Source: an uncultured Clostridia bacterium
Lineage (GTDB): Bacteria; Bacillota; Clostridia; TANB77; CAG-508
Assembly: GCA_949935895.1 (NCBI GenBank)
Contig: CATLGL010000038.1
Location: 1-12,325, forward strand
DNA: 12,325 bases
Direction: 5' to 3'
Position 1 is the stretch's first letter, and every line of letters begins with the position of its first letter. Positions 1 through 8,640 of this stretch are shown piece by piece. Position numbers and translations under genes: made by a program. The notes beneath the pieces were generated by a model. It had not been told where the DNA came from. It saw nothing but the letters and a program-made list of their open reading frames with translations, and did no database searches.

Positions 1-540
1 TTACTGATGAAGTTAATGTTACAATGTTATCTCCATAACTACTTGTTTTATCATCTATTGTTACTGTTACTTCTCTTGCTGTTACTTCATATTCTCCATC
101 TACAAAGGTTACTGCATAGTTTGTATTGCTTGCTGTTCCTGTTATTGGATATTTTCCTGCATTTGATGTATTTGTTGCTGTTGTATTTAGGCTTAGTCCT
201 AAATCATCATTTCCTATTACAGTTCCTACTGTTACTGATGAAGTTAATGTTACAATGTTATCTCCATAACTACTTGTTTTATTATCTATTGTTACTGTTA
301 CTTTTCTTGCTGTTACTTCATATTTTCCATCTACAAAGGTTACTGCATAGTTTGTATTGCTTGCTGTTCCTGTTATTGGATATTTTCCTGCATTTGATGT
401 ACTTGTTGCTGTTGTATTTAATGTGATTCCTAAATCATCTTCTCCTACTATGCTTCCTGTTGTTACTGATGAAGTTAATGTTACAATATCTTCTCCATAA
501 TCACTTGTTTTATTATCTATTGTTACTGTTATTGGTCTTG
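1..540 (-). repeat. 231-bp tandem repeat encoding 77-residue MBG_2-like domains
   Basis: The motif TTACTGATGA recurs at 1, 232 and 463, an exact 231-bp period, i.e. 77 codons in frame. Two complete units and a third truncated by the edge are visible. Units 1-231 and 232-462 differ at only scattered positions, clustered near the turn around 205-231. Each encodes TVTID-K-S-YG at the start, NAGKYPITG in the middle and YAVTFVDG near the end, which matches the MBG_2-type beta-grasp repeats seen in bacterial surface proteins. More copies probably lie to the left. Confidence 0.93.
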
Positions 541-3500
541 GTTTTATTGTATAAGCACCAGATTCAATTTCTCTTGCTCCGCTATGGTTTGCAATTGCTA
601 CAGTTACTACTACTTTATAAGTACCTGCATTTGTTGGTGCTACACTAGAAGCTGTTCCTTGTGTTGCTCCTACTGGTACATATTTAATTCCTACTACTTC
701 ATAAGGAACTTGGTTATCGTTTAGAGTTACATTACTTACAGCATCTTTTGTAATTTCTACTTTATCACCATATGTCACTTCTGTTGTTGGTAATGTTACT
801 GTTCCTGCTACGATGTCATCTTCTTCTAACGCCTTTGAGGTAATTTCAAAATTTCCTAATATAGTAGCAGATAGCACATTATAATGAGTTCCTTCATCAA
901 CACTTAATACTACTTGGTATTTTCCTATGTTAATTGGTGTTACATTTTCTTCTACTACATTTTTTCCTTCTGCATCTAACTTGTTATAAGTTACCTGTTT
1001 TGCTCCAATTGCTCCATTTCCAAATGCTTTAATTGTATCATTTTCAACGATTTCAATTTCTCTTGGAGTACCTGTATATTGTTTATTTTCAATCGTATAA
1101 TTGAAATCTTCTACTTTTAAGTCGTCTTTTATTACTTCTACTTCAATTCCATCACTTGTTTGTGCTTTATAATTTCCTGTTTCTCCAAAAGTTACTGTAA
1201 TGATAGTTTTTCCTTTTCCTACTAATGTAATAGTTCCATTTTCATTAACAGCAATAACATTTGGGTTACTACTTGAAATAGTAACATTTCCATTTTCAGC
1301 AGGTGTATTTGCTATTGTAATTTCTGGTACTGCACTAGTCATTTTTACTGTTGTAGGTTTGATAGTTACCTCTGGTTTTGCTTGTACTTTTTTAGTAATT
1401 TCATAAATTCCTAAAGAAGTATCTCCTAAAGCATGGTAATATTTTCCTTCATCAACACTTAAAATAACTTCATATCTTCCATAATTGGTTGGTGCTTGTG
1501 TTAAAGTATCTACTGCAATTCCATCACTATCTAATACATTATATTTTACATGTATTTCAGAGGCTTCTACTTTAATTCCTGTTTTTGGTGTTACACTAAC
1601 TCCTTGTGGAAGTGTATTATATTCTTTGTCTTCAACTGTATAATCGAAATTTTCTTTTACTAAATTATCTCTTGATACTGTAATTATTTGTGTTGTAGTA
1701 GAACTACTACTATAGTTTTTAGTATCTCCAAATGTTACTGTAATGGTTGCTGTTCCTTGTCCTACTAGTGTAATTACTCCATTTGCATCTACTGTTAATA
1801 CTGATTCATTGCTACTTACATAGCTAATATCTGCATTTTCAGCAGGTGTATTTGCTACAGTTAATACTGGTGGTATTTCTGTCATTTTTACATTTTGTTT
1901 ATCTAAACTTACTTGTGGTGTTTCTTGTGGTTTTTGGGTAATATCATATGTTCCTAATACAACATTTGTTAATGCTACATAATTTGTTCCACCTGTTACG
2001 TTTAATACTACTTGATATTTTCCTACTTCTATTGGAGTTACATTTCTTTCTAATATAGTACTTCCATTAGTATCTACTTTATTATAAGTAACAGTTAATG
2101 TTCCAAATTCTGTTACTCCTGCTTTTGGTGTTACACTAATTCCTTGTACTTGAGTATTATATTGTTTATTTTCTAATGTATAATCAAAATCTGTTGTTTC
2201 TAAGTTATCTCTTGTTACTGTTACTGTAATTGCTTGACTTAATGTTTGACTATAATTTTTTGTTTCTCCATAAGTTACTGTAATATTAGCTGTTCCTTCT
2301 CCTACTAAGGTAATTACTCCATTTGTTGCAATTGTTAATACATCTGGATTACTACTTGTATATGTAATTGCTCCATTTTCTTTTATGTCTTGCTTATTAC
2401 CTACAATAATAATTGGTGCTGCTTCTGTCATTTTTACATTTTCTGGATCTATGGTTACTGCTGGTACTACTTGTGGTTTTTTGGTAATATTGTATACTCC
2501 TAGTACAATATTTGTTAAAGCATTGTAGTTAACTCCTTGATCAACACTTAAAATAACCTGATATTTTCCTACCTCTGTAGGTGCTTCTGTTTGAGGAATA
2601 ACTGTTGCTACTCCATCTATAATTTCTACTTTATTATAAATTACATGAATAGTTCCATGTCCTGTAATACCTGTTTTTGGTGTTACACTAATTCCTTGTG
2701 GAAGTGTATTATATTCTTTATCACTAATAGTATAATCAAAATCTTCTTTTACTAATGTATCTCTTCTTACTGTTACTGTAATTGGATCACTTACAGTTGC
2801 ACTATGGTTTTCAGTTTGTCCAAATGTTACAGTAATCTCTGCACTACCTTGTCCTACTAAAGTAATGTTTCCATTTTCATCTATTGTTAATACTGCTGGA
2901 TTACTACTTGTATATGTAATTGCTCCATTTTCAGCAGGTGTATTGGTTAAGTTAAGCACTGGTGCACTCTCTGTCATTTTTACATCTTGTTTATCAATTG
3001 TTACAATTGGTTTTACTTGTGCTTTTGCTGTAATTTCATAACTTCCTAATACAACATTTGTTAATTCATTATAATATTTTCCTTGATCAACACTTAAAAC
3101 TACTTGATATGTTCCCATATTAACAGGAATTCCAGATAAATTTTCTTCTATAACATCTGTACCACTTAATAGTTTATTATATGTTATATGAATTTCAGAC
3201 TCTTCTACTTTAATTCCTGTTTTTGGTGTTACACTAATTCCTTGTGGTAATCCTGTATATGCTACATTTTGTAGTATATAATCAAAATCTTCTTTTACTA
3301 ATGTATCTCTTGATACTGTAATGGTTTGTGTTGTAACAGAGGTGCTACTATAATTGTTAGTAGCTTCAAATGTTACTGTAATAGTTGCTGTTCCTTCTCC
3401 CACTAAGGTAATTACTCCATTTTTGTCCACTGTTAATACTGCTTCATTGCTACTTACATAGCTAATATTTGCATTTTCAGCAGGTGCATTTTCTATGGTT

Positions 3501-6500
3501 AATACTGGTGAGTTTTCTGTCATTTTTACACTTTGTTTATCTAAACTTACTTGTGGTGTCACTTGTGCTTTTGGAGTAATCTCATAATTTCCTAATACAA
3601 CATTTGTTAATGCTGCATAATTTGTTCCTCCTGTTACATTTAATACTACTTGGTATTTTCCTACATTTACTGGTGTTCCTACATTAGATTTTATTACTTG
3701 TCCATTTTCATCTATTTCATTATAAATAACTTCAATTGTTCCAAATCCTGTAATACCATCTTTTGCTGTTACACTTACTCCTTGTGCACTTGTATTATAT
3801 TCTTTATCTTCTAATGTATAGTTAAAGCTTCCACCTTCTCCTACTACTAATACATCTCTTGTTACAGTGATTGTTTGTGTAGTAGCAGAAGTACTACTAT
3901 AATTATCAGTCTCTCCAAATGTTACTGTAATGGTTGCTGCTCCTTCTCCTACTAAGGTAATTACTCCATTCTCATCTACTGTTAGTACAGCTGTATTACT
4001 ACTTGTATAAGTAACTTTTCCATTTTCAGCAGGTACATTTTCTACAGTTAATACTGGTGAGTTTTCTGTCATTTTTACAGTTTGCTTATCTAAACTTACT
4101 TGTGGTGTCACTTGTGGTTTTTTGGTAATTTCGTAATTTCCTAATACAACATTTGTTAATGCTGCATAGTTTGTTCCTCCTGTTACATTTAATACCACTT
4201 GATATTTTCCTACATTTGTTGGTGTTCCTATATTTTCTTTTATTACTTGTCCGTTTTCATCTACTTCATTATAAATTACTTCAATGGTTCCAAATTCTGT
4301 AATACCATCTTTTGCTGTCACACTAATTCCTTGTGCTTGGGTATTATATTCTTTATTTTCTAATACATAGTTAAAGTTTTCTTTTACTAATGTATTTTTA
4401 GAAACAACTATTTTAATTTCATCACTAATAGCTTTACTGTAATTTGCAGTCTCTCCAAAAGTCACAGTAATAGTTGCTTCTCCTTCTCCTACTAAGGTAA
4501 TAATTCCATTTTCGTCTACTGTTAATACACTTGGATTACTACTTATATATGTAACTTCTCCTCCTTCTTGTACTGCTGTTTTGTTGCTTAATGTTAATAC
4601 TGGTGCTTCTTTTGTCATTGTTGCAGTAGTTTTGTTGCTAGTTAATAATGGTTTTGGTTGTGCTTTTTTAGTAATCTCATAATTTCCTAATACAACATTT
4701 GTTAATGCTGCATAGTTTGCTCCACCTGTTACATTTAATACTACTTGATATCTTCCTACATTTACTGGTGCTCCATTAACAGGTCTTATTACATTGCCAT
4801 TTTCATCTACTTCATTATAGGTTACTTCAATAGTTCCAAATTCTGTAATACCATCTTTTGCTGTTACACTTACTCCTTGCGCATTTGTATTATATTCTTT
4901 ATTTTCTAATGTATAGTTAAAGTTATCTTTTGTTAAATCTCCTGGTAATACAGTAATACTTACTACATCACTAACAGTTTGACTGTAATTTGCAGTCTCT
5001 CCGAAAGTTACTGTAATATTAGCAGTTCCTGCTTTATGTAATGTAATCTTTCCATTTTCATCCACACTTAATACAGATGGATCACTACTTGTATAAGTGA
5101 TTGTTCCACCCTCTTGTTGTACATTGTTTAATTGAATATTTAAGTCTTTAGTTTCTGTTAATTTAACACTAGTATCATTATATACAATGTCTGGTTTTGG
5201 TTGTGCTTTTTTAGTAATTTCGTAGACTCCTAGTAATTCATTTACTAAAGCATTATAATGTGTTCCCTCTGTTACATTTAATAATGCTTGATATTTTCCT
5301 ACATTTACTGGTGCTCCTACATTTTCTTTTATTACTTTTCCAGTTGCATCTACTTCATTGTAAATGACACTAATAGTTCCAATACCAGTAATACCATCTT
5401 TTGCTGTTACACTAATTCCTTGTGCACTTGTATTATATTCTTTGTTTTCTACTATATAATTAAAGTCTGTTAATTCTAATGTATCTCTTATAACATTGAA
5501 TTTTTTTGTTACTGTTGCAATATTATTTGATGAATCTTTTGCTGTAAAGGTAATTGTATATTCACCAACTGTTGTTACATCAATATCATCTGTAATTGAT
5601 ACATCAACTGAACCTTCGTATGCATCATTTGCTGTTGCTAAAAAGGTTGGCTTTTTGGTATTTACTACCATTGTATAGGTATTGTTTGAATCTATTGTAA
5701 TAACTGGTGCTGTTGTATCCACTACATGCACTGTTCTTGATTTTGTAACTGAATTTTTGTTAGTGTCTATTGCTGTATATGTTACTGTATATGTTCCTGT
5801 TCTCGTTGTATCTACATTATTACTTGTAATTGTAATTTGTGTTGTTAAACCTTTATCTGTATCATAAATATCAGTAGCTGTTGCTCCTGCATCTTTATAT
5901 GTTGTTCCTAAAGAAACAGTTACTTCTTCTTCTCCTACTAAGGTAATAACTGGTGGTGTTGTATCTTTTACAGTTACAGAAAAAGTAGCAGTTTTTCCTG
6001 CATAATTAACTGTAATTGTTTGAACTCCTAATGTTGTTGCATCATATCCTGTTGCAATTGTTCCATTTAAGGTTTCTGGTAAAGTTGTTGCTCCAGAAGC
6101 CATTATCTTTTTAACAGAACTTCCTCTAAAATCAATTGCTTCTTTATATTCATATTCTGTTTTTGCAGGTTCCACAATTTCTATTGATTTTACATAATCA
6201 TCTACTTTATAAGTATAGGTAGTTGATTTTCCATTATAAGTAAATGCTACTGAATGATTTCCAACTGTTGTTGTTGTAAAGTTAGGTATCATGCTAGCAG
6301 TTGGAGTAACATAAGATACAACTCCTCTTGTAGATGTTACTTTAATGCTTGCTCCTGTTAAATCTAAACTTTCACCATATAAATAGGTAGTTTTTGTAGG
6401 TAAGGTAAATTCAACGGTCTCATCTGGTGCTACTACCGTTACATATCTTGTTACTTTATTTGATTGATTTCCAGCAGCATCGCTTGCTTGATAAGTTAAT

Positions 6501-7375
6501 GTATAGGTTCCTGCTTTATTTACATTAACTGTATCACTTGAATACACAGTTCTTTGTGCATCATAATTATCCTTAAAGGTTGCTCCTGGATCATTAAATG
6601 TTCCGTTTAATGGAATATCCATATTAGCTTGTCCATTTAAGGTTAGTGTTGGTGCTATTCTATCAACAACTTTGTATTGATAGGTTATTACATTTGCTTT
6701 ATTTAAAGTTGCATCCCAAGCATAAAATTGGAAATACCACGTTCCTACAACATTTGGTACTTGTGTTGTAATGGTATCTTTTTGCCATAAGATTTCATAC
6801 TCTTTGGTGTCACTTGTATTTTGTACCCATCTATATCCTACAAAATAAATTCCTGTAGATGGTGTACCTTGGTCTACAGCTTTTACTTTAATTGTTCGAT
6901 TTAATTCTACTTCTGTATTATTCCTTGGTAACTCTTGTTCATTCGATAATATAAAAGTAGGGGCTGTGGTATCTTTGGTTGCACTTAATGAATCTACTAC
7001 ATAATATGGTTTTCTTACCCATTCTGTAGTATTTCCCATGGTACCAATAACACGCACCATTAATATATGTACCCCTGGGGTACTAGGTGCTTGTATATTA
7101 ACCCTTTTTCGTTTAATTGGGGCTGATTGATAAGAAAGAAGTTGTTCTGTTGCTCCTCCTTTATCATAATCCCAATAATATCGAATTTCTGCTACCCCAT
7201 TTGCATCATCAACATAAATACCTACTTCGGATGATTTTACAATCTCTCCAGCAGAGGTATAAAATGAAAGGGTAGGCGCTGTAGTATCTGCTGCAAGTGC
7301 ACTTAGCTGAACAGCACCAAATAGCATAATTGCTGTGATTAAAAAAACAACTATGTTTTTGATTTTCTTATTCAT
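1..7375 (-). CDS. Giant secreted multi-domain Ig-like/beta-grasp repeat surface protein (partial, C-terminus outside window)
   Basis: The frame opens at ATG 7375-7373 and stays open to base 1, at least 2458 codons, so the C-terminus and any wall anchor lie outside. Residues 1-28 form a signal peptide (Lys-rich start, hydrophobic core, ALA before the predicted cut). Two Ig-like domains beginning DTTAPT follow (~30-235), then HYR/DUF5011-like domains (~236-316, 470-552, 552-627) and two Big_3-like domains (~317-469). From ~628 to 2180 nine ~95-residue beta-grasp (MBG/YDG-like) domains, with YN, NVGKYQ and YEITKK landmarks, alternate with eight Big_2-like domains (TYTSSNP, VDENG, ITVTFG). A further beta-grasp-like domain (~2181-2277) leads into 77-residue MBG_2-like repeats. 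I noticed no cysteine in my translation. The start is supported by GGGAGGT (7381-7387), five bases upstream. Such architecture is typical of Gram-positive adhesins or stalk proteins. The ligand is unknown, and the adhesin role is inferred from domain types only. Confidence 0.93.
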   Translation of the reverse strand, partial: MNKKIKNIVVFLITAIMLFGAVQLSALAADTTAPTLSFYTSAGEIVKSSEVGIYVDDANGVAEIRYYWDYDKGGATEQLLSYQSAPIKRKRVNIQAPSTPGVHILMVRVIGTMGNTTEWVRKPYYVVDSLSATKDTTAPTFILSNEQELPRNNTEVELNRTIKVKAVDQGTPSTGIYFVGYRWVQNTSDTKEYEILWQKDTITTQVPNVVGTWYFQFYAWDATLNKANVITYQYKVVDRIAPTLTLNGQANMDIPLNGTFNDPGATFKDNYDAQRTVYSSDTVNVNKAGTYTLTYQASDAAGNQSNKVTRYVTVVAPDETVEFTLPTKTTYLYGESLDLTGASIKVTSTRGVVSYVTPTASMIPNFTTTTVGNHSVAFTYNGKSTTYTYKVDDYVKSIEIVEPAKTEYEYKEAIDFRGSSVKKIMASGATTLPETLNGTIATGYDATTLGVQTITVNYAGKTATFSVTVKDTTPPVITLVGEEEVTVSLGTTYKDAGATATDIYDTDKGLTTQITITSNNVDTTRTGTYTVTYTAIDTNKNSVTKSRTVHVVDTTAPVITIDSNNTYTMVVNTKKPTFLATANDAYEGSVDVSITDDIDVTTVGEYTITFTAKDSSNNIATVTKKFNVIRDTLELTDFNYIVENKEYNTSAQGISVTAKDGITGIGTISVIYNEVDATGKVIKENVGAPVNVGKYQALLNVTEGTHYNALVNELLGVYEITKKAQPKPDIVYNDTSVKLTETKDLNIQLNNVQQEGGTITYTSSDPSVLSVDENGKITLHKAGTANITVTFGETANYSQTVSDVVSITVLPGDLTKDNFNYTLENKEYNTNAQGVSVTAKDGITEFGTIEVTYNEVDENGNVIRPVNGAPVNVGRYQVVLNVTGGANYAALTNVVLGNYEITKKAQPKPLLTSNKTTATMTKEAPVLTLSNKTAVQEGGEVTYISSNPSVLTVDENGIITLVGEGEATITVTFGETANYSKAISDEIKIVVSKNTLVKENFNYVLENKEYNTQAQGISVTAKDGITEFGTIEVIYNEVDENGQVIKENIGTPTNVGKYQVVLNVTGGTNYAALTNVVLGNYEITKKPQVTPQVSLDKQTVKMTENSPVLTVENVPAENGKVTYTSSNTAVLTVDENGVITLVGEGAATITVTFGETDNYSSTSATTQTITVTRDVLVVGEGGSFNYTLEDKEYNTSAQGVSVTAKDGITGFGTIEVIYNEIDENGQVIKSNVGTPVNVGKYQVVLNVTGGTNYAALTNVVLGNYEITPKAQVTPQVSLDKQSVKMTENSPVLTIENAPAENANISYVSSNEAVLTVDKNGVITLVGEGTATITVTFEATNNYSSTSVTTQTITVSRDTLVKEDFDYILQNVAYTGLPQGISVTPKTGIKVEESEIHITYNKLLSGTDVIEENLSGIPVNMGTYQVVLSVDQGKYYNELTNVVLGSYEITAKAQVKPIVTIDKQDVKMTESAPVLNLTNTPAENGAITYTSSNPAVLTIDENGNITLVGQGSAEITVTFGQTENHSATVSDPITVTVRRDTLVKEDFDYTISDKEYNTLPQGISVTPKTGITGHGTIHVIYNKVEIIDGVATVIPQTEAPTEVGKYQVILSVDQGVNYNALTNIVLGVYNITKKPQVVPAVTIDPENVKMTEAAPIIIVGNKQDIKENGAITYTSSNPDVLTIATNGVITLVGEGTANITVTYGETKNYSQTLSQAITVTVTRDNLETTDFDYTLENKQYNTQVQGISVTPKAGVTEFGTLTVTYNKVDTNGSTILERNVTPIEVGKYQVVLNVTGGTNYVALTNVVLGTYDITQKPQETPQVSLDKQNVKMTEIPPVLTVANTPAENADISYVSSNESVLTVDANGVITLVGQGTATITVTFGDTKNYSSSSTTTQIITVSRDNLVKENFDYTVEDKEYNTLPQGVSVTPKTGIKVEASEIHVKYNVLDSDGIAVDTLTQAPTNYGRYEVILSVDEGKYYHALGDTSLGIYEITKKVQAKPEVTIKPTTVKMTSAVPEITIANTPAENGNVTISSSNPNVIAVNENGTITLVGKGKTIITVTFGETGNYKAQTSDGIEVEVIKDDLKVEDFNYTIENKQYTGTPREIEIVENDTIKAFGNGAIGAKQVTYNKLDAEGKNVVEENVTPINIGKYQVVLSVDEGTHYNVLSATILGNFEITSKALEEDDIVAGTVTLPTTEVTYGDKVEITKDAVSNVTLNDNQVPYEVVGIKYVPVGATQGTASSVAPTNAGTYKVVVTVAIANHSGAREIESGAYTIKPRPITVTIDNKTSDYGEDIVTLTSSVTTGSIVGEDDLGITLNTTATSTSNAGKYPITGTASNTNYAVTFVDGKYEVTARKVTVTIDNKTSSYGDNIVTLTSSVTVGTVIGNDDLGLSLNTTATNTSNAGKYPITGTASNTNYAVTFVDGEYEVTAREVTVTIDDKTSSYGDNIVTLTSSV
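840..5495 (-). repeat. Nine-copy ~545-bp repeat array (beta-grasp + Big_2 module)
   Basis: The conserved block beginning CCTAATACAACATTTGTTAA or a close variant appears at about 855, 1410, 1953, 2499, 3044, 3591, 4140, 4686 and 5225, with spacings of 539-555 bp, always a multiple of three. Each unit encodes a beta-grasp domain followed by a Big_2-like domain; the copy nearest the left edge lacks the Big_2 half. The copies at 3591, 4140 and 4686 are the most alike at DNA level. Copies at 1410 and 3044 share a variant loop (EIH) in place of the usual FGTIEV, so at least two subtypes are interleaved. Confidence 0.9.
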
Positions 7376-7435
7376 AGTTAACCTCCCAAACAGTTACTTT
7401 TTATATTTTTATCTTTTGTATTTGTTACTCTTTTT

Positions 7436-7464
7436 ATTATATAATATTTTTTTCCATTCGTCAA
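7436..7464 (-). promoter_or_regulatory. Sigma-A-type promoter of the giant surface protein gene
   Basis: Read on the minus strand, TTGACG (7464-7459) is followed by a 17-base A-rich spacer and a perfect TATAAT (7441-7436). The predicted start of transcription is near 7429, giving a leader of about 54 bases that contains the GGGAGGT ribosome binding site at 7387-7381. This indicates strong housekeeping expression independent of the upstream gene. Confidence 0.88.
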
Positions 7465-7591
7465 CATTTATGTTACCTTTTTCCAGAAAAAAATCATCTT
7501 TTTACTACAAATTTCATTTTTCTAACATAATTGTTACATAAAGAGACAATCATTATCTATTTTTAAAACTTAATTAACTTAAAAATTATAC

Positions 7592-7622
7592 AAAACAGGG
7601 GAAACATCGTTTCCCCCGTTTT
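7592..7622 (-). terminator. Intrinsic terminator of the secreted Pro/Glu-rich protein gene
   Basis: The 13-bp stem 7592-7604 / 7610-7622 has one G-U pair, a 5-base loop and an A/T-rich base with a G-rich core (GGGG/CCCC). On the minus strand it starts 7 bases after the TGA stop and is followed by TATAATTTTT. It separates the secreted protein gene from the giant gene downstream, so the two are unlikely to be one simple operon. Confidence 0.85.
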
Positions 7623-7629
7623 TGTGATG

Positions 7630-8457
7630 TCAGTTGTTGATAGCAGTTGGCTGCACATTCTCCTCCGTATCACCCTTATCTTCAGGGTCATCGGCTGGAG
7701 GATCGTCCGGCTTTTCAGTCGGCACCACATCCGGTTGTACATCCTCCTCCGTGTCCCCTTTATCTTCAGGGTCGTCATCTACTGGAGGATCGTCTGGAGT
7801 TTCAGTCGGCACTGGGCTTTCGCTCGGCACTGGGCTTTCGCTCGGCACTGGGCTTTCGCTCGGCACTGGGCTTTCGCTCGGCACTGGGCTTTCGCTCGGC
7901 ACTGGGCTTTCGCTCGGCACTGGGCTTTCGCTCGGCACTGGGCTTTCAGTCGAATCTGGTGTTGCCGTTGGCACTGAATTATTCGACGTTGTCGAATCGT
8001 TCAGTGAACCTTTTGAAGTAGAAGAAGTTATTTCAACTTCTTTTTTTTCACCTGACCGATAATATTTTACCCATGCGGATACGTCATAGACAACTCCGTT
8101 CTGGGTTGTAAAGATACATGTAAGGAGCCCTTCCTTACTAATCTTTACCTCCGCCGCTGTCCCCTCAGTCAAACTGCCATTCAGATTTATCTGAACCCAG
8201 CTTGCCCTGTCCGCCAGCACTTTAAAGATACCTGAGTTGAAGCTTATCGCTTCAGCATCTTCCTTCTGTTGTGTAGCAGAAGAGTCTTTTTCAGGTACTA
8301 CTTTATAGTACTTTTCCAGCATATTAACAACCTGAATGGTTGTTGCCGTCTTGCTAGAAATTGCTGCAGCCTGCACCCGAAGGTTGCTGGTGAAGAGCGT
8401 CATCACCATTGTCATCATCATTACTATTGTTGTGGTTTTTTTAAATTTTTTTGTCAT
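7630..8457 (-). CDS. Small secreted protein with ESPVPS repeats and acidic Pro/Asp-rich tail; function unknown
   Basis: This is a 275-residue protein with a signal peptide (MTKKFKK, then a Met/Thr-rich hydrophobic stretch, with a VQA-A cut near residue 30). Residues ~33-140 form a possibly folded domain that I do not recognise, containing SWVQINLNGSLTEG and a following beta-rich segment. A Ser/Thr linker leads to eight ESPVPS-type hexapeptides (~169-217) and two degenerate ~29-residue acidic repeats (TE-PDDPP...DPEDKGDTEE). There is no LPXTG motif, C-terminal membrane segment or obvious wall-binding domain, so it may be released. AAGGAG (8471-8466) lies eight bases before the ATG. G+C is about half overall, and near 60% in the repeats, against roughly 30% in its neighbours, which suggests acquisition from a higher-G+C relative. 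The promoter and terminator flank it as a single-gene unit. Confidence 0.85.
   Translation of the reverse strand: MTKKFKKTTTIVMMMTMVMTLFTSNLRVQAAAISSKTATTIQVVNMLEKYYKVVPEKDSSATQQKEDAEAISFNSGIFKVLADRASWVQINLNGSLTEGTAAEVKISKEGLLTCIFTTQNGVVYDVSAWVKYYRSGEKKEVEITSSTSKGSLNDSTTSNNSVPTATPDSTESPVPSESPVPSESPVPSESPVPSESPVPSESPVPSESPVPSESPVPTETPDDPPVDDDPEDKGDTEEDVQPDVVPTEKPDDPPADDPEDKGDTEENVQPTAINN
7661..7812 (-). repeat. Two degenerate ~84-87-bp repeats encoding the acidic C-terminal tail
   Basis: The segments 7661-7725 and 7745-7812 share TCCTCCGT, TTATCTTCAGGGTC, TGGAGGATCGTC and TTTCAGTCGGCAC. They encode two versions of a tail beginning PTE-PDDPP and running to DPEDKGDTEE; the second copy has one Asp fewer. 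The tail is thus a tandem duplication joined directly to the hexapeptide array. Confidence 0.85.
7808..7951 (-). repeat. 18-bp perfect tandem repeat, eight units, encoding ESPVPS
   Basis: The unit GGCACTGGGCTTTCGCTC (plus strand) occurs seven times without change from 7808 to 7933, and an eighth unit at 7934-7951 differs only near its end. The period of 18 bp keeps the frame, so copy-number change by slippage would lengthen or shorten a Pro-rich stalk without frameshift. It lies wholly inside the secreted protein gene. Confidence 0.97.
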
Positions 8458-8523
8458 TTTTTGGTCTCCTTTTTCAATAAAATATTTTTAAAAGTTTCTA
8501 TATTAAAACACCCCTATATAGCA

Positions 8524-8569
8524 AATCTAAAAATTCAGATTCCTATACAAGTTGTAGGAAAATCCTACA
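8524..8569 (-). promoter_or_regulatory. Structured leader with overlapping inverted repeats
   Basis: Within the ~140-base leader of the secreted protein gene lie a perfect 7-bp inverted repeat with a 3-base loop (8553-8559 / 8563-8569, TGTAGGA/TCCTACA), an overlapping inverted repeat using the same TTGTAGGA arm with TCCTATACAA at 8541-8550, and a 5-bp arm pair AATCT/AGATT (8524-8528 / 8537-8541). The first two cannot form together. This could be an operator or a switchable RNA leader; I recognise no known riboswitch family. Confidence 0.4.
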
Positions 8570-8607
8570 GTGTATTATTTTTATGGTCAGTGCCATACTT
8601 ATTTCAT

Positions 8608-8636
8608 ATTATACTATATTAATCCAAAAAAGTCAA
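8608..8636 (-). promoter_or_regulatory. Sigma-A-type promoter of the secreted protein gene
   Basis: On the minus strand, TTGACT (8636-8631), a 17-base spacer and TATAAT (8613-8608) make a near-consensus promoter. Transcription should start near 8601, leaving an unusually long leader of about 140 bases before the ATG at 8457. Confidence 0.87.
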
Positions 8637-8640
8637 CTTT

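Noticed and set aside
7..1406. Plus-strand open frames at 7-426, 460-648 and 1200-1406, some very Leu-rich
   Set aside because: They are antisense to the continuous giant minus-strand gene, have no ribosome binding sites, and their Leu runs come from reading its repeats on the wrong strand.
5288..5867. Plus-strand frames of about 60 residues at 5288, 5496 and 5682
   Set aside because: Antisense shadows of the surface protein; the opposite frame encodes clear Ig-like domains.
7335..7541. Plus-strand 68-residue Phe/Leu-rich frame
   Set aside because: It covers the promoter and start of the giant gene; its composition reflects T-rich DNA only.
7808..7951. CRISPR-like array
   Set aside because: The 18-bp units are directly adjacent with no spacers and lie inside a coding frame.
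7624..8062. Plus-strand frames across the Pro/Glu-rich gene, with Gly/Ser or Arg/Trp-rich repeats
   Set aside because: The 18-bp repeat is open in several frames; only the minus-strand frame has a signal peptide, ribosome binding site, promoter and terminator.
8269..8622. Plus-strand 117-residue frame
   Set aside because: Overlaps the signal-peptide end, promoter and leader of the minus-strand secreted gene and has no translation signal.
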